Of a stretch of DNA of 64,000 bases, positions 1 to 11,533 are shown piece by piece. Source of the stretch: Galeopsis tetrahit (lineage: Eukaryota; Streptophyta; Magnoliopsida; Lamiales; Lamiaceae); NCBI GenBank assembly GCA_963675135.1, contig OY776120.1, forward strand, positions 57,842,063 through 57,906,062, read 5' to 3'. The notes below the pieces were generated by a model, which was not told the DNA's origin, searched no databases, and worked only from the letters and a program-made list of their open reading frames with translations. Both the position numbers and the translations under genes were made by a program. The first letter of the stretch is position 1. Each line of letters begins with the position of its first letter.

Positions 1-35
1 GTACTCTCAGACGCTGACCCCACGCAACATCTCCT

Positions 36-473
36 TCAATAGTTTCTACCAACAACAATACCAACACTAACACTATGGCCCACAAATCTAGTCATTGCAT
101 GGATTTTAAACCCATGCACTTGGACCAAAAAAGGCACAAAAAGGAGATTGATGTCAAAAGGCTTTTCACTACCATGCAGCCTACCCAATACCATTAGTGA
201 TCTTCTGAAATTCCATGGCTGCTTATGGAGCATTGTTTTCATATCCATTTCCACAGAAAAATCCAAAAGAAAAACTCCCTCACCAACAATCGAGATCTTA
301 AAGGAGCCAACAGTTTTCCAAATCATCTTCAGCGACTCTTGTAGCTCTTGCACCCCAATCGGACATTTTGCCAACAGCCTCATAACTAACGCTGCCTTTG
401 GTTTGATAAGCTCAACTTCTTTTACAATGACATTCGTGATTACTTTCTCAGACAAAGTGAAGTCTCTCAACAT
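36..473 (-). pseudogene. DUF4283-like nucleic-acid-associated protein fragment
   Basis: A 145-codon open frame whose C-terminal half has the look of the plant DUF4283 domain: a QPWNFRRSLMVL block (family pattern PW.F....L.L), then PFLVQVHGFKIHAMT, close to the usual PFWVQVHGLPLHCMT, followed by a glycine-rich turn and a stop. DUF4283 proteins are usually N-terminal parts of LINE-like retroelements or their domesticated relatives and normally go on into a CX2CX4HX4C zinc knuckle. No knuckle is present here, and the frame stops 36 bases from the window edge. The MLRDFTLSEKV start is plausible but unproven. I see no LINE reverse transcriptase next to it. Most likely a truncated retroelement or gene relic; no function can be assigned. 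Confidence 0.5.
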
Positions 474-495
474 ATTGCTTATGGTTCACAAGTAG

Positions 496-1311
496 TTTTA
501 TCTTCCGACAATAGTGCATGAGTTTGGGTTTGGGATGTACATATTGTCCAATCAAATTCTTAGAGTTTTATACTCGACTCTTATGCCCTATAAAATTAGA
601 GATTTTATGTTTACTATATTCTAGAGTTCTATAATCAATCTATTCTTTTCACTTCGTGTCTATCACGATTCTATCTTTACAATTTTTGAAATATTGATGG
701 AATTCTCACCACTGATTGAATGGATGAGGTGCGTCATTTGGCTACTCTCTACCCCATCTTACCCAGATCAAAGGGTGTGAAGAATAATAAGAAACGAGAT
801 TAGTTGTTTTAGTTATAACTTCTATTTTAGTAGTTTTAACGTCTATTGTAAACCTTTTCTGTCCATCGAGATTAGTTGTTCTTGTTGTGAAATTTCATTG
901 TTTGAGCCATTTTTTATCTATCCTATCACTTGTAAAAGGGGCTAAGAGAGAGAAATCAAGAAATTAATTCTGAAGGCCAATGAGCGGAGGAATGAGCTAC
1001 ACACTTACCTTCCCTCCCAAAACCAAGAAAACCAAATGATTGACAATTAATCCTTGGGCTTCGAAAAAACTATCTGATAAAAAAAATATGGGAGATTCAA
1101 ATAAGCCATAGAATTCCAATTAGAAGAGGGATGAGTGATTATGAGTTTTTCTTCCAAAAAATATCGATTAATAAAGCACCATTAATTATTGAATAGAAAT
1201 ACTACTAATATATGGTTTCCACAAAAGTTACTTAGACATGAAATAGACATACTCATGAACTTCTACAGATAAAAATGCCACAAACCCTAGGCATAAATTA
1301 TAACAAAAACA
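496..1311. other. intergenic, nothing recognised
   Basis: AT-rich sequence with no convincing ORF, RNA gene, terminal repeat or promoter assignable to a neighbour. It lies 3' of the minus-strand exonuclease-like pseudogene and upstream of the minus-strand DUF4283 fragment. Confidence 0.5.
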
Positions 1312-2020
1312 TCAATCAAACCCAGAAATACTATTACTCGAACCAAACAAGACCCTTTCAATCTTGTAAGACATGTACGCATCCACACATGCATACTTCA
1401 CTTGCTCCGTCGTGAGACGCAGGTTATCCCACCGGCTCATCATCACAGCCTCCGCCTTCTCCACCTCTCTCCTCAACACGACACGCGCCAAATGCTTTAG
1501 CCCCGCACTTCTCAACTCCTTATTGTCACGCGCATCCGCTACAAGCTCTCGTAAATCCACGTGGTGCGCTCTCCCACCAATCCCGTAGTCACTCTCCAAC
1601 TTCTCCAGATCTGATCTTACGCCCACGCCAACGAACGAGAAATAAATGGTGGAGAGAAGATCCACTAAGGATTGGGGGATTGGGCCATCGGAGTGGATGA
1701 TCTGGTAGATCAAGCAGAACTCGAGGATGCAGAGTTGGAGTACGGCGATATGGTTCCGCTGCTGCCCAACGACGAAGTTAGGGCACCACGATGACGTTCG
1801 GGAAACGGTAGAAATAATTAATTTTGTCGATCCAGTCAGTTACGGTGTCGGGGTTGCTTGTGACGATGGTGTAGACGGTTTCATCGAAGAATTTGATGTC
1901 ATACCTCTCCCGTTCCGGCAACGTCGCGTTGCAGTTTCTTATGGTGATCGCCATTGTTTTCAGTTTCTCTCTCTCTATCTCCTTTTTCGATGAAATTTTG
2001 AGTGAGTGAGTGAGTAGCAT
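1312..2020 (-). pseudogene. Werner-type 3'-5' exonuclease-like protein, motif I deleted
   Basis: Two minus-strand frames form one single-exon gene of the plant WRN-exonuclease-like (DEDDy, DnaQ fold) family. The upstream part (more likely start at 1954, MAITIRNCN) has the usual YDIKFFDETVYTIVTSNP lead-in. The downstream part has exo II (FVGVGVRSDLEKL), the LKHLA helix and exo III (QVKYACVDAYMSYKIER) with its aspartate kept. Between them, near 1770-1780, the expected G-L/F-D-x-E-W of exo I is missing. The sequence passes straight from NVIVVP to a shifted frame reading PNFVVGQQRN, as if about 17 bp had been lost together with both metal-binding acids. Active relatives degrade DNA or RNA 3'-5' using two metals; this copy should not. 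Three related relics lie at 11.9-14.6 kb on the same strand. Confidence 0.75.
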
Positions 2021-2537
2021 ATATGTACAGGGATTTTTTCGGGATTCTCTCCTAGTTTTGCTCGACTTAACAGGCTCTGTTGGAGAGATTTGCGTACTTC
2101 CTTTTTTTTATTTTTTTTGAATTTGTAGATTTAAAACTAATACTCTATCTATTTCATCAATTTTTTTATTCAAGTGTTAATTTTATAAATTTTTATGAAT
2201 AATGTTAAATGAATTATTAAGTAAGTTTAAAAATAATGACATTCTATATAAATATGTAAATATTAGTATAAAAGTCGAGTTTATAGAAAAATTTCATTTC
2301 TAATTATATGTACAAATTGTGGAACATATGAATAAGGGAATTGTACAAATAATGATAATATTTTCTTGAATATTTATTTTGAGGATATATTTTCATGAAA
2401 TATTAACATAGTATGGATTTGATATATCTCTTATTCCAATTTAGAATGAGAAACATCCCCACACCATTTTTCATTTGTTTTTCTGTTCAATTATACTCTT
2501 TCCATTTTAAAACGAATGTTGTTTTCGTTGTTTTGTA
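2021..2537. other. intergenic, AT-rich
   Basis: Very AT-rich spacer upstream of the exonuclease-like pseudogene, with homopolymer T runs. No ORF or transposon termini recognised. Confidence 0.5.
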
Positions 2538-3680
2538 TCAAATTAATAAACATAATGTTGCGTCAAAAAATGACGGGATGTGATAATGAATCCAACAGGT
2601 TGGATTATAACCTTCGAGCTTGGATTGCAATTCTTGGGCGATGCTTGTATGGATAAATCCTTCCAAAGCTCCCGTAGACCTGCAAAAACACATCGGAGGG
2701 GATTCCGGTGTGGAATCTCCGACGCTCAAGTCAAATATCACTCTCGGGAGAATCAAGGTGGAGCTATCAAAATCAAGGGAAAGCTCTCGTAGAAATAATG
2801 TAATCTCAAGAATAGTTTGTGTTCTCAAATGTGTTGGTGTGTAGAATTGTAGTTGTGTGTTAATGTATTTCGTAAGATGATAATCATAAGGCTTCTAAAA
2901 TCGTACCTTGGGGGAAAAGATTGTCTTTCCCCTTTATCCTCAACTGCCTAGCCCTGGTCCAAGGCCCATCCTCTCCTTCCACGTCTTCAGCCCTAGATTC
3001 ATGGAATCTGTTCTGCCTCTCCAGCCCCGACTTCCCTCAGAATTCGGGGCTGACCTCCATTTGACCCAGCTTCAGCTCACGTAACCCTGGGCTGGGTTGA
3101 TGATATGGGTTGACCCAGCTTCCATCTATTATTTCCCAAGGACCTGGGCCCACTCTTCTTGCTATTGTTAAGTTCGGCCTCTTCGTGGACATATTTTCAT
3201 TACAATTGGGCTCCTAAGAGGCCCATAGGGTTATTCACAAAACATATGATCAAGGATGTATTAATCATCTTGTGAAATGAATATAAATACATGGTGAGGA
3301 TAACTCATCGTTTATCCACGTGTCACCTTATAGGGCGACATATTTTGGTTGCATCAACCACTCCCACCTACTTTCGTAAATTATATCAAACTTATGAGAG
3401 TAGGAAGGAATAGATGAGTTAGCCTCAGCACCTCCGTGCACAAATCATCAATCATATTTCTTTTCAAACTTTTCTTAGCTATAAAAATTGTTGGAATCAG
3501 ACCCTGGGGAGGGCTTTGTATCACTCCAGAAAAGTATCATCAATCGTATCTACTTAAGGCTTTTCCTAGCCTTCGAAAATAAAAATCATTAAAATCAGAC
3601 TTTGAAAAGCACAACATATCGCCCCAGAAAAATTATATTCCTTAGAACTCTCGAGCCCTGGGGAGCCTCGCTCTAAAGAC
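2538..3680 (-). repeat. decayed LTR/leader of a probable Ty3/gypsy element
   Basis: Read on the minus strand this region looks like the R/U5 and leader of a plant Ty3/gypsy LTR. There is a TATA-like TATTTATATTC near 3281-3292, then a transcribed-looking tract, then TTTGACTTGAGCGTCGGAG near 2715-2735 and TTTTTGCAGGTC. I associate that TGACTTGAGCGTCGGAG signature with U5 of Tat-lineage LTRs. The short open frame at 2538-2828 is a by-product of this tract and not a gene. No matching second LTR, PBS or gag-pol is seen, so this is a fragment at best. The assignment rests on motif memory. Confidence 0.3.
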
Positions 3681-4087
3681 CTTCAGAGACAAATTGGTGG
3701 TTCCACTCTCCGAAACTTCTAGCAACATCTCTCTCATGATTACCTCTAGGCGACGCCTCGTATTTCGTACGCAGCGTTGCCTCACGCGCCTGTAGGCTGT
3801 CCCATCTACTGCAGGTTCCCTCTACAACACGCGCCCTAAAAATATTCAAGTACTCTAGCTTGATGTCTTCGCCGTTGATGTCCACCGTACGTTTGTTTCA
3901 CGATTATTTTGACTAAAATTTGGACCCTAAAAACTTCATTTTATTTCGTGACTCAGAATGTAAATTTTAAAATCCAATAAATTCTACTCTTATCACCAAT
4001 CACCATGCACATTTTCCTTTTTCTCAAACCACTTACATCATTTATCTTTTTATTCTTTTAATGCAATCACATGTCGACTATCTCTTT
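3681..4087. other. spacer, unassigned
   Basis: A 70-codon minus-strand frame at 3673-3885 has no recognised relative. The rest is AT-rich and ends at the TCTTT that precedes the copia element. Confidence 0.4.
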
Positions 4088-4388
4088 TGTTGGGTCTAAT
4101 CGTCGTCTCCGTTGAGATATGATAGACACAGGCTCAAGCACCTGGGATTGGGATACGTAGAGAGGGAACCAAGTTCATCCGGTAACTCAAGTTTATGCGG
4201 TAACACTCCACACTTAAGGCTTTCACACTTAACTCTTTGTTATACTTCACAAAGAGAGGGAAGAAAGAATGACTCCAATAAGACTTGAGTGGGAGGCTGC
4301 CTAAGATATAAACAACTAGGGCAACAAGTTGGCTACGGGCCTTTTGTGTTAAGGACTTGGGCCAAAACACTTGGGCCTAAGCCCAACA
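4088..4388 (-). repeat. Copia-1 LTR, inverted copy
   Basis: 301 bp running TGTTGGGTCTAATCG to CCTAAGCCCAACA, the reverse complement of the LTR at 9867-10134. It carries an extra tandem copy of a roughly 30-bp GAGTTACCG..AACTT segment that is absent from the 3' LTR. The LTR also creates a spurious ORF (4134-4370) that recurs in the 3' LTR. Confidence 0.85.
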
Positions 4389-4390
4389 AA

Positions 4391-4489
4391 TTGAGTTACC
4401 GTATGAACTTGGTTCCCTCTCTACGTATCCCAATCCCAGGTGCCTGAGCTTGTGTCGATCATATCTCAACGGAGACGACGATTAGACCC
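4391..4489 (+). repeat. Copia-1 5' LTR, 5'-truncated
   Basis: About 100 bp matching the last third of the 3' LTR (GTATGAACTTGG to GACGATTAGACCC). It is followed within a few bases by the primer-binding site. The U3 part is missing and is replaced by the inverted LTR. Confidence 0.8.
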
Positions 4490-4494
4490 GATAG

Positions 4495-4505
4495 TGGTAT
4501 CAGAG
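4495..4505 (+). other. primer-binding site of Copia-1
   Basis: TGGTATCAGAG is complementary to the 3' end of plant initiator tRNA-Met, the normal primer of Ty1/copia elements. It lies just inside the truncated 5' LTR. Confidence 0.85.
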
Positions 4506-5477
4506 ACACGGGTCGTCGTCTGCCGTCGTCTCTGTGACGCCGCCTTCTCCGTGGCGGAAACCTAGCCGCCGCTATCACCGATCGTCCTTGCAGCAGCGCC
4601 ACCGTCACTTCCGTGGCGAAACCCTAGCTTCCGTCGTCGCTCGACCCTACAGCCGCGCCGCCGCCGCTTCCGTGGGTAAGAAATAGCCGTTGTCGCCGCC
4701 TCTTGCCTGAAGCCGCTGCCGCTGCCTCTTACCGGAAGCCGATGCCGCCTGTAGCCTGAAGTCACCGCCTCTCCCGTCGCGCCGCCATTGCCGAGGGGGG
4801 TAAGTTTTGGAGAGAGTTGTAAATCTTCTCCATTTCCCACCTGTCGGCCGGTGTTGTACAAAAGGTAAGAAAGGTAATTCCCTTTTCTTATTTCTGCTGC
4901 TTGTTATCATTTGTTTATTAGTTTATTAATTCATATTAATCTGCCTTAGTTAATTTCAAACTAAGTAAATTAATATATAAGTATTCTGATATTTGATATT
5001 CAGTAGATTGGTTTAAATATTTTTTATATTTGTTTTAACCCCCATTTTTAAGAAATAAACAGATTATTGTATCTTGAGCATCTTCGACTTGGTGAAATAG
5101 TAAGTTCTGCGACACTCGTGGGATCTGCCCCCGTCATTGACGGGAATTAGGCAGCACGTTTGCTTGGTCCCGGGATTGCCTTGAAGATTCGTTTGGTGTT
5201 TTTTGAGACTCTTACCCAGGGTCTCGCTCTGGTAAATTGGCTTTGACCTCTCGTTTATTATTTTCATAACGTAGCCCCTGGTCGGGGATTATTTGCTTGG
5301 GATTTTGGTGCTGTAGATTTAAGACTTTGTGATTGATATCTGTTTATCTCTGTTTTGTGGTCTTGATTTTGGTGACTTGTGTGTGCCTGCTTCTGCTTGC
5401 CACTTACATTTTTATCCTTGCATATTTTTTGTGGTTTTTTTTTTTTTTTCCATTGAGCTCAAAGCTGTGTAAACTAA
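4506..5477 (+). other. Copia-1 leader with GC-rich repeats
   Basis: Untranslated leader between PBS and gag. The stretch 4515-4800 is strongly GC-rich, built of imperfect repeats around CCGTGGCGAAACCCTAGC and CCGCCGC, in sharp contrast to the AT-rich body of the element. The rest (4860-5477) is T-rich and ends at the gag ATG. No ORF here is convincing. Confidence 0.6.
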
Positions 5478-8400
5478 ATGGCCAATCCTACTCCTACGTA
5501 TGTGTTGGCCCCCTTTAATGGAAAAGGTGATTTTAGTATCTGGCAACGGAAAATGGAATGCATCCTAATCCAACAGAATGTTTGCGCAGCCGTTGACCAT
5601 TGTTATGAGGATGATGAAACTGATAAACAGAAAAAAGTAATGAATAAACAAGCTGTGTCTTCCATAATTTTGCACTTGTCTGACTGTGTGCTTAGAAATG
5701 TTGGTGTGATAAAAGATGCTAAAAAGTTATGGGAAAGGTTAGAAGAGTTGTATACTGAAAAATCTTTGCCTAGTAGAACTTTCTTGCTTGAAAAATTCTT
5801 TAGTTTTAAACTTGACTTGAATAAAGATGTTGATCAAAATTTGGATGATTTTACTAAGCTAGTTCAAGATATCAAGCATACTGGTGATAAGGGCATTGAT
5901 GAATACTCCCCTGTTATGCTATTAAATGCTATTCCTGATACTTATAGTGATATGAAGTCTGCTATTAAGTATGGTAGAGATATTATTACTCTTGACACTG
6001 TGGTTAATGACTTAAAGACCAAAGAGCATGAATTAAAATATCATGGGAAGAGTAGTAAAAATTCTGGTGAAGTCATGCATGTTAGGGGTAGATCTTCTAC
6101 TAGATTTCATAACAAGAAAAAGCATGATAATCATGAATTTGTTGCTAAGAAGAAGTCTTATGATAAAAATCGGTCTAAGTCTAGGAACCGAAAGTGCTAT
6201 AATTGTGGTGAAACTGGTCATTATTACAAGGAATGTAGTAAGCCTAAGAGGAAACAGCATAAAGAGCATGCTAACATGGCTTCCTGCTCTAATCATGATG
6301 ATGATGTTTATATGGTGACTGAAATATATGATGAACAATGTGTGAATTCTGTGCATTCTACTTCTATGTGTGAAAATGAATGGCTTGTTGATTCTGGTTG
6401 CACGTTTCATATGTCCCCATTTAAAAATCTATTTTCTTCGTATGAAGAAGTTAAGCATGGTTATGTGTCTATGGCGAATGAGAAAAAGTGTTATATTGCT
6501 GGAATTGGTGATGTATGCTTAAAACTGGACTCTGGTGTTTCATTTACTTTGAAAAATGTGAGGCATGTTCCTAACTTGAGCAATAATTTGATTTCTTGTG
6601 CTGTATTAGAAGATGATGGTTATGAGGGAAAATGGGGGAAAGGTTGCATGAAAATTTTGAGGGGTTCTTTAGTGCTTTTCAAAGCTGTTAAAAGAAACAA
6701 TTTGTATGTTTGCTTTACCAAATCTGATTCTTATGTGAATTCTGTGAATGTTGAAAAAACTGATAAGACTGAATTGTGGCATAAGAGATTAGGACATATG
6801 AGTAACAAAGGGCTTGAAATTCTGCATAAATCTGGTGCATTCGGTGATGAAAAACTGTCTTGCATTCCATTTTGTGATTCTTGTGTGTTAGGAAAGCAAC
6901 ATAAAGTGAAATTTCTTGTAAACCCCTACCCTAATACCTCTTCTTGCACTGATATTCTTGAGTACTTGCATGCTGATGTTTGGGGTCCTGCTAGTGTGTC
7001 CACCCATGGTGGAAATGTGTACTTTCTATCTGTGATTGATGACTTTTCTAGGAAAGTTTGGGTTTTCTTGTTGAAAAATAAATCTGATGTGTTTGCAAAG
7101 TTTAAGGATTGAAAAATTCTTATTGAAAATCAAACTGGTAAAAAGATTAAAAGCCTTAGAACTGATAATGGTTTAGAATTTTGCAACAACTTGATGGATA
7201 ATTTGTGTGCTAATTCTCGTATTAAAAGGCATAAATATGTCCCTTACACACCTCAACAAAATGGGGTTGCTGAAAGGATGAATAGGACTTTGATGGATAA
7301 AGTTAGATGCATGTTGGCTGCCTCCGGGCTTGCTAAGAAATTTTGGGGCGAAGCAGTTCACACTGCTGCATACCTAATCAATAGGTCTCCTTCCGTGCCC
7401 CTAAAAGGTAAATGTCCTGAAAATGTTGTTTTTTGGTAAAAGCATTGATTATTCTAACTTGCGTGTATTTGGTTGTGCTGCGTTTGTGCATCAAAAAGTT
7501 GATAAGCTTGAACCTAGGTCTAGGAAATGTGTTTTCTTGGGTTACCCTGATGGTGTTAAAGGTTATAGACTGTGGTGTAAAGATGAACATGGATTTAAGG
7601 TTGTAATCAGTAGAGATGTTGTCTTTAATGAATCTGATTTTCCATGTTTACATGCTTCTGTGTCTTTACCTGAAAATGAGACTGCTCCAAGTAAGGTGGA
7701 GCTGCTGCCCTATTTATCTAGACCTAATAACGTGCAAACTGATACTGATCACGCTGATATTGATGCTGAAAATGATGTTTTACATGCTTAAAATGATGTT
7801 TTACCTGCTGAAAACACTGATTTACCTGCTGAAATGCATGAAAATGGTGCTGAATATGTGGAAAATGTGCCTGAAAATGCTGATTTGACTGATTATCAAC
7901 TTGCTAGGGATAGACCTAGGAGAAATATTAGGCAACCTACTAGATTTGATAATTTTCACATTGATATGCATGCTTTTAATGCTTTTGAGTCTTGCTTTGA
8001 TGAGCCTGAATCGTATGATCAAGCTTTAAAGTCTAAAAATTCAGTTAAATGGTTAAATGCTATGAAAGAAGAGATGAAATCCTTGTATGTTAACCAAACT
8101 TGGAATCTTGTACCTAAACATATGCATTGTTCTATTGTGGATTGTAAGTGGTTATTTAAGGTTAAAGATGAAACTGAAAATGTTAGATTTAAGGCTAGAT
8201 TAGTGGCTAAGGGTTTTACTCAAAAAGAGGGGATTGATTACACTGAAATCTTTGCTCCTGTTGTCAAATTTACCCTGTTCGCATAATGCTTGCTCTTGTT
8301 GCTCATTTTAATTGGGAACTTAAACAAATGGATGTGAAAACAACATTCTTGCATGGTGATTTGGATAAAAGGATTTACATGAGACAACCTGAAGGATTTG

Positions 8401-9557
8401 TTGATCCTAAGAACCCTGAACATGTGTGTCTCCTTCGTAAGTCTTTGTATGGATTGAAACAATCTCCTAGGCAGTTGAATAAGAAATTTGATGAGTGCAT
8501 GATGTCTTTGAAACTTAAGAGAAGCTCTTTTGATCCTTGCTTGTACTTTAAGGAAAGTGCTTCTGTGCCTTTTTTCTTGCTCATATATGTGGATGACATG
8601 CTTCTTGTTAGTCCTTGTGTTAAAACTGTTGAGCATGTTCAAAAGTGCCTTTATGATAAATTTGACATGAAAGACCTTGATGATGCTAAGAAGATCTTAG
8701 GCATGCATATAGAAAGAGATAGAAAAAAGCATATTCTTTTGTGGTCAGATTTCATATGTTGATAAGGTTTTGAGTAAATTCTCTATGTCATCTGCTAAAT
8801 CTGTGAATGTTCCTCTTGCTGCCCATTTTGTGTTAAGTAAGACTCAGTCTCCCATGACGAAGTCTAAAAGTGATGAGATGAAAAGTGTGCCTTACTCCAA
8901 TGCCATTGGATTTGTGATGTATCTCATGGTAAGCACTAGACCTGATATTGCATATTATGTTAGTTGCTTGAGTATATATATGTCTAATCCAGGTATGCCT
9001 CATTGGGAGGCTTTGAAGTGGCTACTTAAGTACCTTAAGGGTACGATGGTGGTATGTCTTAAATTTTCTAAATGTGTAAATGGTGTGAGACTTGTTGAGT
9101 ATGTGGATTCTAACTATGCTAATGATAGAGATAATAGGAAATTTACCACCTCTTATGTGTTCACCCTATGTGGTTCTTGTATTAGCTGAACATCTCAGTT
9201 ACAACATGTTGTTACTTTATCTACAACTGAATTTGAATATATTGCTATAACTGAGGCTGCTAAAGAGGTCATTTGGTTGAAAGGTCTTTAACTGAAATTG
9301 GTTTACTTGAAGGTGAAGTGATTGTATTTTCTGATAGTCAATCTGCTATACAATTGTGTAAGAATCCTGTATACCATGAAAGAACTAAACACGTTGATGT
9401 TAAATACCATTTTGTACGTGATATAATTGAAAAGGGCATTATTGATCTTGAGAAAATTGCTTCTGAGTTTAACCTTGCTGATATGGGCACCAAGTGCCTT
9501 TCTGTTGAAAAACATAGGTCTTGCATGAGAACTTTGAATTTTGATTCTATTGATTAA
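5478..9557 (+). pseudogene. Copia-1 gag-pol polyprotein, multiply broken
   Basis: The gag start at 5478 (MANPTPTYVLAPFNGKGDF) leads through a UBN2-type gag, a CCHC knuckle (CYNCGETGHYYKEC, codons ~240-253), the protease DSG (WLVDSGCTFHMS, codon ~304), an HHCC integrase N terminus (HKRLGHMSNKG) and the integrase core (HADVWGP). After breaks come RT (YVDDML near 8587) and RNase H (DSQSAIQL, then KHVDVKYHFVRD). Lesions seen: in-frame TGA at 7110, a frameshift in the T-run near 7430, TAA at 7789, a frameshift near 8275, a shift near 8745, TGG-to-TGA at 9187 and a shift near 9290. Motif style (DVWGP, IDDFSRKVWVF) fits the Tork/Tnt1 group. No full-length product is possible. Confidence 0.9.
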
Positions 9558-9866
9558 AATTATTTTTGCAGCCTTTATGTTTAGTATGTTTTATGTTTTT
9601 GTTTGTGACTTGTGTGTCTAAACTTTTATTGTTTGTGTACTTTGTGTCCAACGTGTTTGTTTGTGTTTCCCTTGATAGCTTACTTTGCATTTGTTATTAA
9701 TGCCTTGTATAAACTTTGTGTTTGTTGCTTTTGTAGGTGCAATGTGCGTGCAATAGGTGTTATGTGTGTGTTGTGTGTGCTATGTGTGGGTGTGTGTGTT
9801 AAGGCGATGATGATGACCTGCGGATTGTTTGGATTGTAGAGGGGATGGCCAAAAAGGTGGAGAATT
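9558..9866 (+). other. Copia-1 3' non-coding region and polypurine tract
   Basis: T/G-rich non-coding sequence after the RNase H stop, ending in the purine-rich AAAAAGGTGGAGAATT (9851-9866) immediately before the LTR. This is the expected plus-strand primer (PPT) position. Confidence 0.65.
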
Positions 9867-10134
9867 TGTTGGGCTTAGACCCAAGTGTTTTGGCCCAAGG
9901 CCCGTAGCCAACTTGTTGCCCTAGTTGTTTATATCTTAAACAGCCTCCCACTCAAGTCTTATTGGAGTCATTCTTTCTTCCCTCTCTTTGTGAAGTATAA
10001 CAAAGAGTTAAGTGTGAAAGCCTTGAGTGTGGAGAGTTACTGTATGAACTTGGTTCCCTCTCTACGTATCCCAATCCCAGGTGCCTGAGCCTGTGTCGAT
10101 CATATCTCAACGGAGACGACGATTAGACCCAACA
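9867..10134 (+). repeat. Copia-1 3' LTR
   Basis: 268 bp, TGTTGGGCTTAGACCC to GATTAGACCCAACA. It has TG..CA ends with a longer inverted TGTTGGG/CCCAACA terminus and a TATA-like TTTATATCTTA near 9928. Confidence 0.85.
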
Positions 10135-10340
10135 CCTTTATTCTTTCACCTTTTTAAATTAAAGCGTCCCAAATTAGATGAATTTTTTTAATTTACATCT
10201 CATAACTTCCATAATTAGTTAATTTGCGTCCAATTTTTTGCGTTATTTAAAGTCACCAAAAAGTGACACGTACAGCGATCTCATGTGACCATCAAATTAA
10301 AATTGGGGGAATTCGCGACATTAAGGACATAAAGCTTATG

Positions 10341-10451
10341 ACAAAGTGGGATAGCTCAAGTGGTTAGAGCACTACTACCTAGGCCTTAGATCCTGGGTTC
10401 GAGTCATGGGGAGGGGAAAAACGGGATGGGTATTTAATATAATTAAAAAAA
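10341..10451 (+). mobile_element. tRNA-derived SINE with perfect 18-bp target-site duplication
   Basis: The body begins with a tRNA-like pol III promoter: box A in GGGATAGCTCAAGTGG and box B in GGTTCGAGTCAT, about 30 bp apart. A short unique part follows, then an A-rich tail (A9). It is flanked by identical 18-mers AAGGACATAAAGCTTATG at 10323-10340 and 10452-10469. This is the hallmark of LINE-mobilised retroposition, and the perfect duplication suggests a recent insertion. It is not a functional tRNA gene: no acceptor stem closes after box B. Confidence 0.85.
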
Positions 10452-10469
10452 AAGGACATAAAGCTTATG

Positions 10470-11533
10470 TGGAATAAATGATTGAAAAAAAAAAAAAACT
10501 TAAATATGACGCGTGAAATGCACATGAAACTCAAATGAAATTAAGTCGAATTACTCAAAGTGATGTAAAAAACTTAAATATGACATGTGAAATTAAAATT
10601 GAAATGCACATGCACAAGAGATTTACTCAAACAGTTATGAAAGAAATAGAAAAAGTGAGCCATGATTCTTTAAAAGACAAAACCACAAAGCAATAATCGT
10701 GGCTAAAAAAGGCATCATTGTGCATTTCTAAAAAAAATGTTCAGAAGAGAAATCAGAATATAAATTGTAAAAAAAACACTACACCAATTAGCATTTTCCT
10801 AGAAAATCTACAGTCTGGCTGCAATCAACACTTTCTTCATCGAGGGTAGACGAAGGCGAACCCCGACTCGACACAGGTGTCGGAGGACGCTCAAGAGAGG
10901 CCCGAGCTGAATCACTCGGCTCAATATTCACTGCACGAATTATTTAAAATGATTATTAAAATTAAAATTATTGATAATATGAAAGTCAGTTCATTGTCTC
11001 ATATATCTCAACTCCCAAACTCTCAACCGCGCGTGTATATATTTTCATTTTTTGAAATTCTTATATTTATATTTATTATATGTTACTAGTAAATACTTAT
11101 TTTTGTTATTGAAGAAGAAAATGAAAGAATAGTTAAAAAAAAAAGAAAATAATTAAAATAGAAATATAAAATGTAAAATTGATTAGTTACTAAAATTTGG
11201 AGAAGCCACCTAAGTATGATGAGATTTAAAAATAGTTATATGGAAAGATTTTCATTAGGATTATATATCTGACAACTATCTTTTGAAAATCATAAAAATA
11301 TGTAGAGGAATTCAAATATATTTAAAAATAATAAGCACTCGCATTTCATTCAAAACTAATTTATAGCGGTTGTCAAACATTATATTAGAATAATAATAAG
11401 TTAAAATACTCTTAATTTCGATACATTAATAATTTCATTTCATACTTCAATTACACCTACTTCGAAGTTATATATAATTCACAATGCGGAATATAATGTG
11501 AAAGGTAAATTCGAGTGCATGTTGTGCACCCTA
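10470..11533. other. intergenic, AT-rich
   Basis: AT-rich spacer with poly(A) runs. A 70-codon frame at 10877-11089 has no recognisable similarity. No element boundaries recognised. Confidence 0.45.

Larger units (their letters stand above)
4088..10134 (+). mobile_element. Copia-1: degenerate Tork/Tnt1-like Ty1/copia retrotransposon with inverted left LTR
   Basis: A plus-strand copia element: PBS complementary to initiator tRNA-Met, gag-PR-IN-RT-RH order, and a 3' LTR of 268 bp. The left side is abnormal. A complete LTR in reverse orientation (4088-4388) directly abuts a 5'-truncated direct LTR (4391-4489). Both outer ends are therefore the U5 end of an LTR (TGTTGGGTCTAATCG at 4088 and its complement ending at 10134). 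The flanking pentamers TCTTT (4083-4087) and CCTTT (10135-10139) match at 4 of 5 positions, so the whole palindromic unit may have integrated as one piece. Coding lesions make it non-autonomous. Confidence 0.85.

Noticed and set aside
4134..10088. Paired ORFs MFWPK..PIPGA at 4134-4370 and 9885-10088 as a conserved small gene
   Set aside because: They are the two LTR copies of Copia-1 read in the same direction relative to the LTR; conservation comes from the repeat.
10341..10420. A tRNA gene
   Set aside because: Box A and box B are present but there is no closing acceptor stem, and the unit has an A-tail and target duplication, so it is a SINE.
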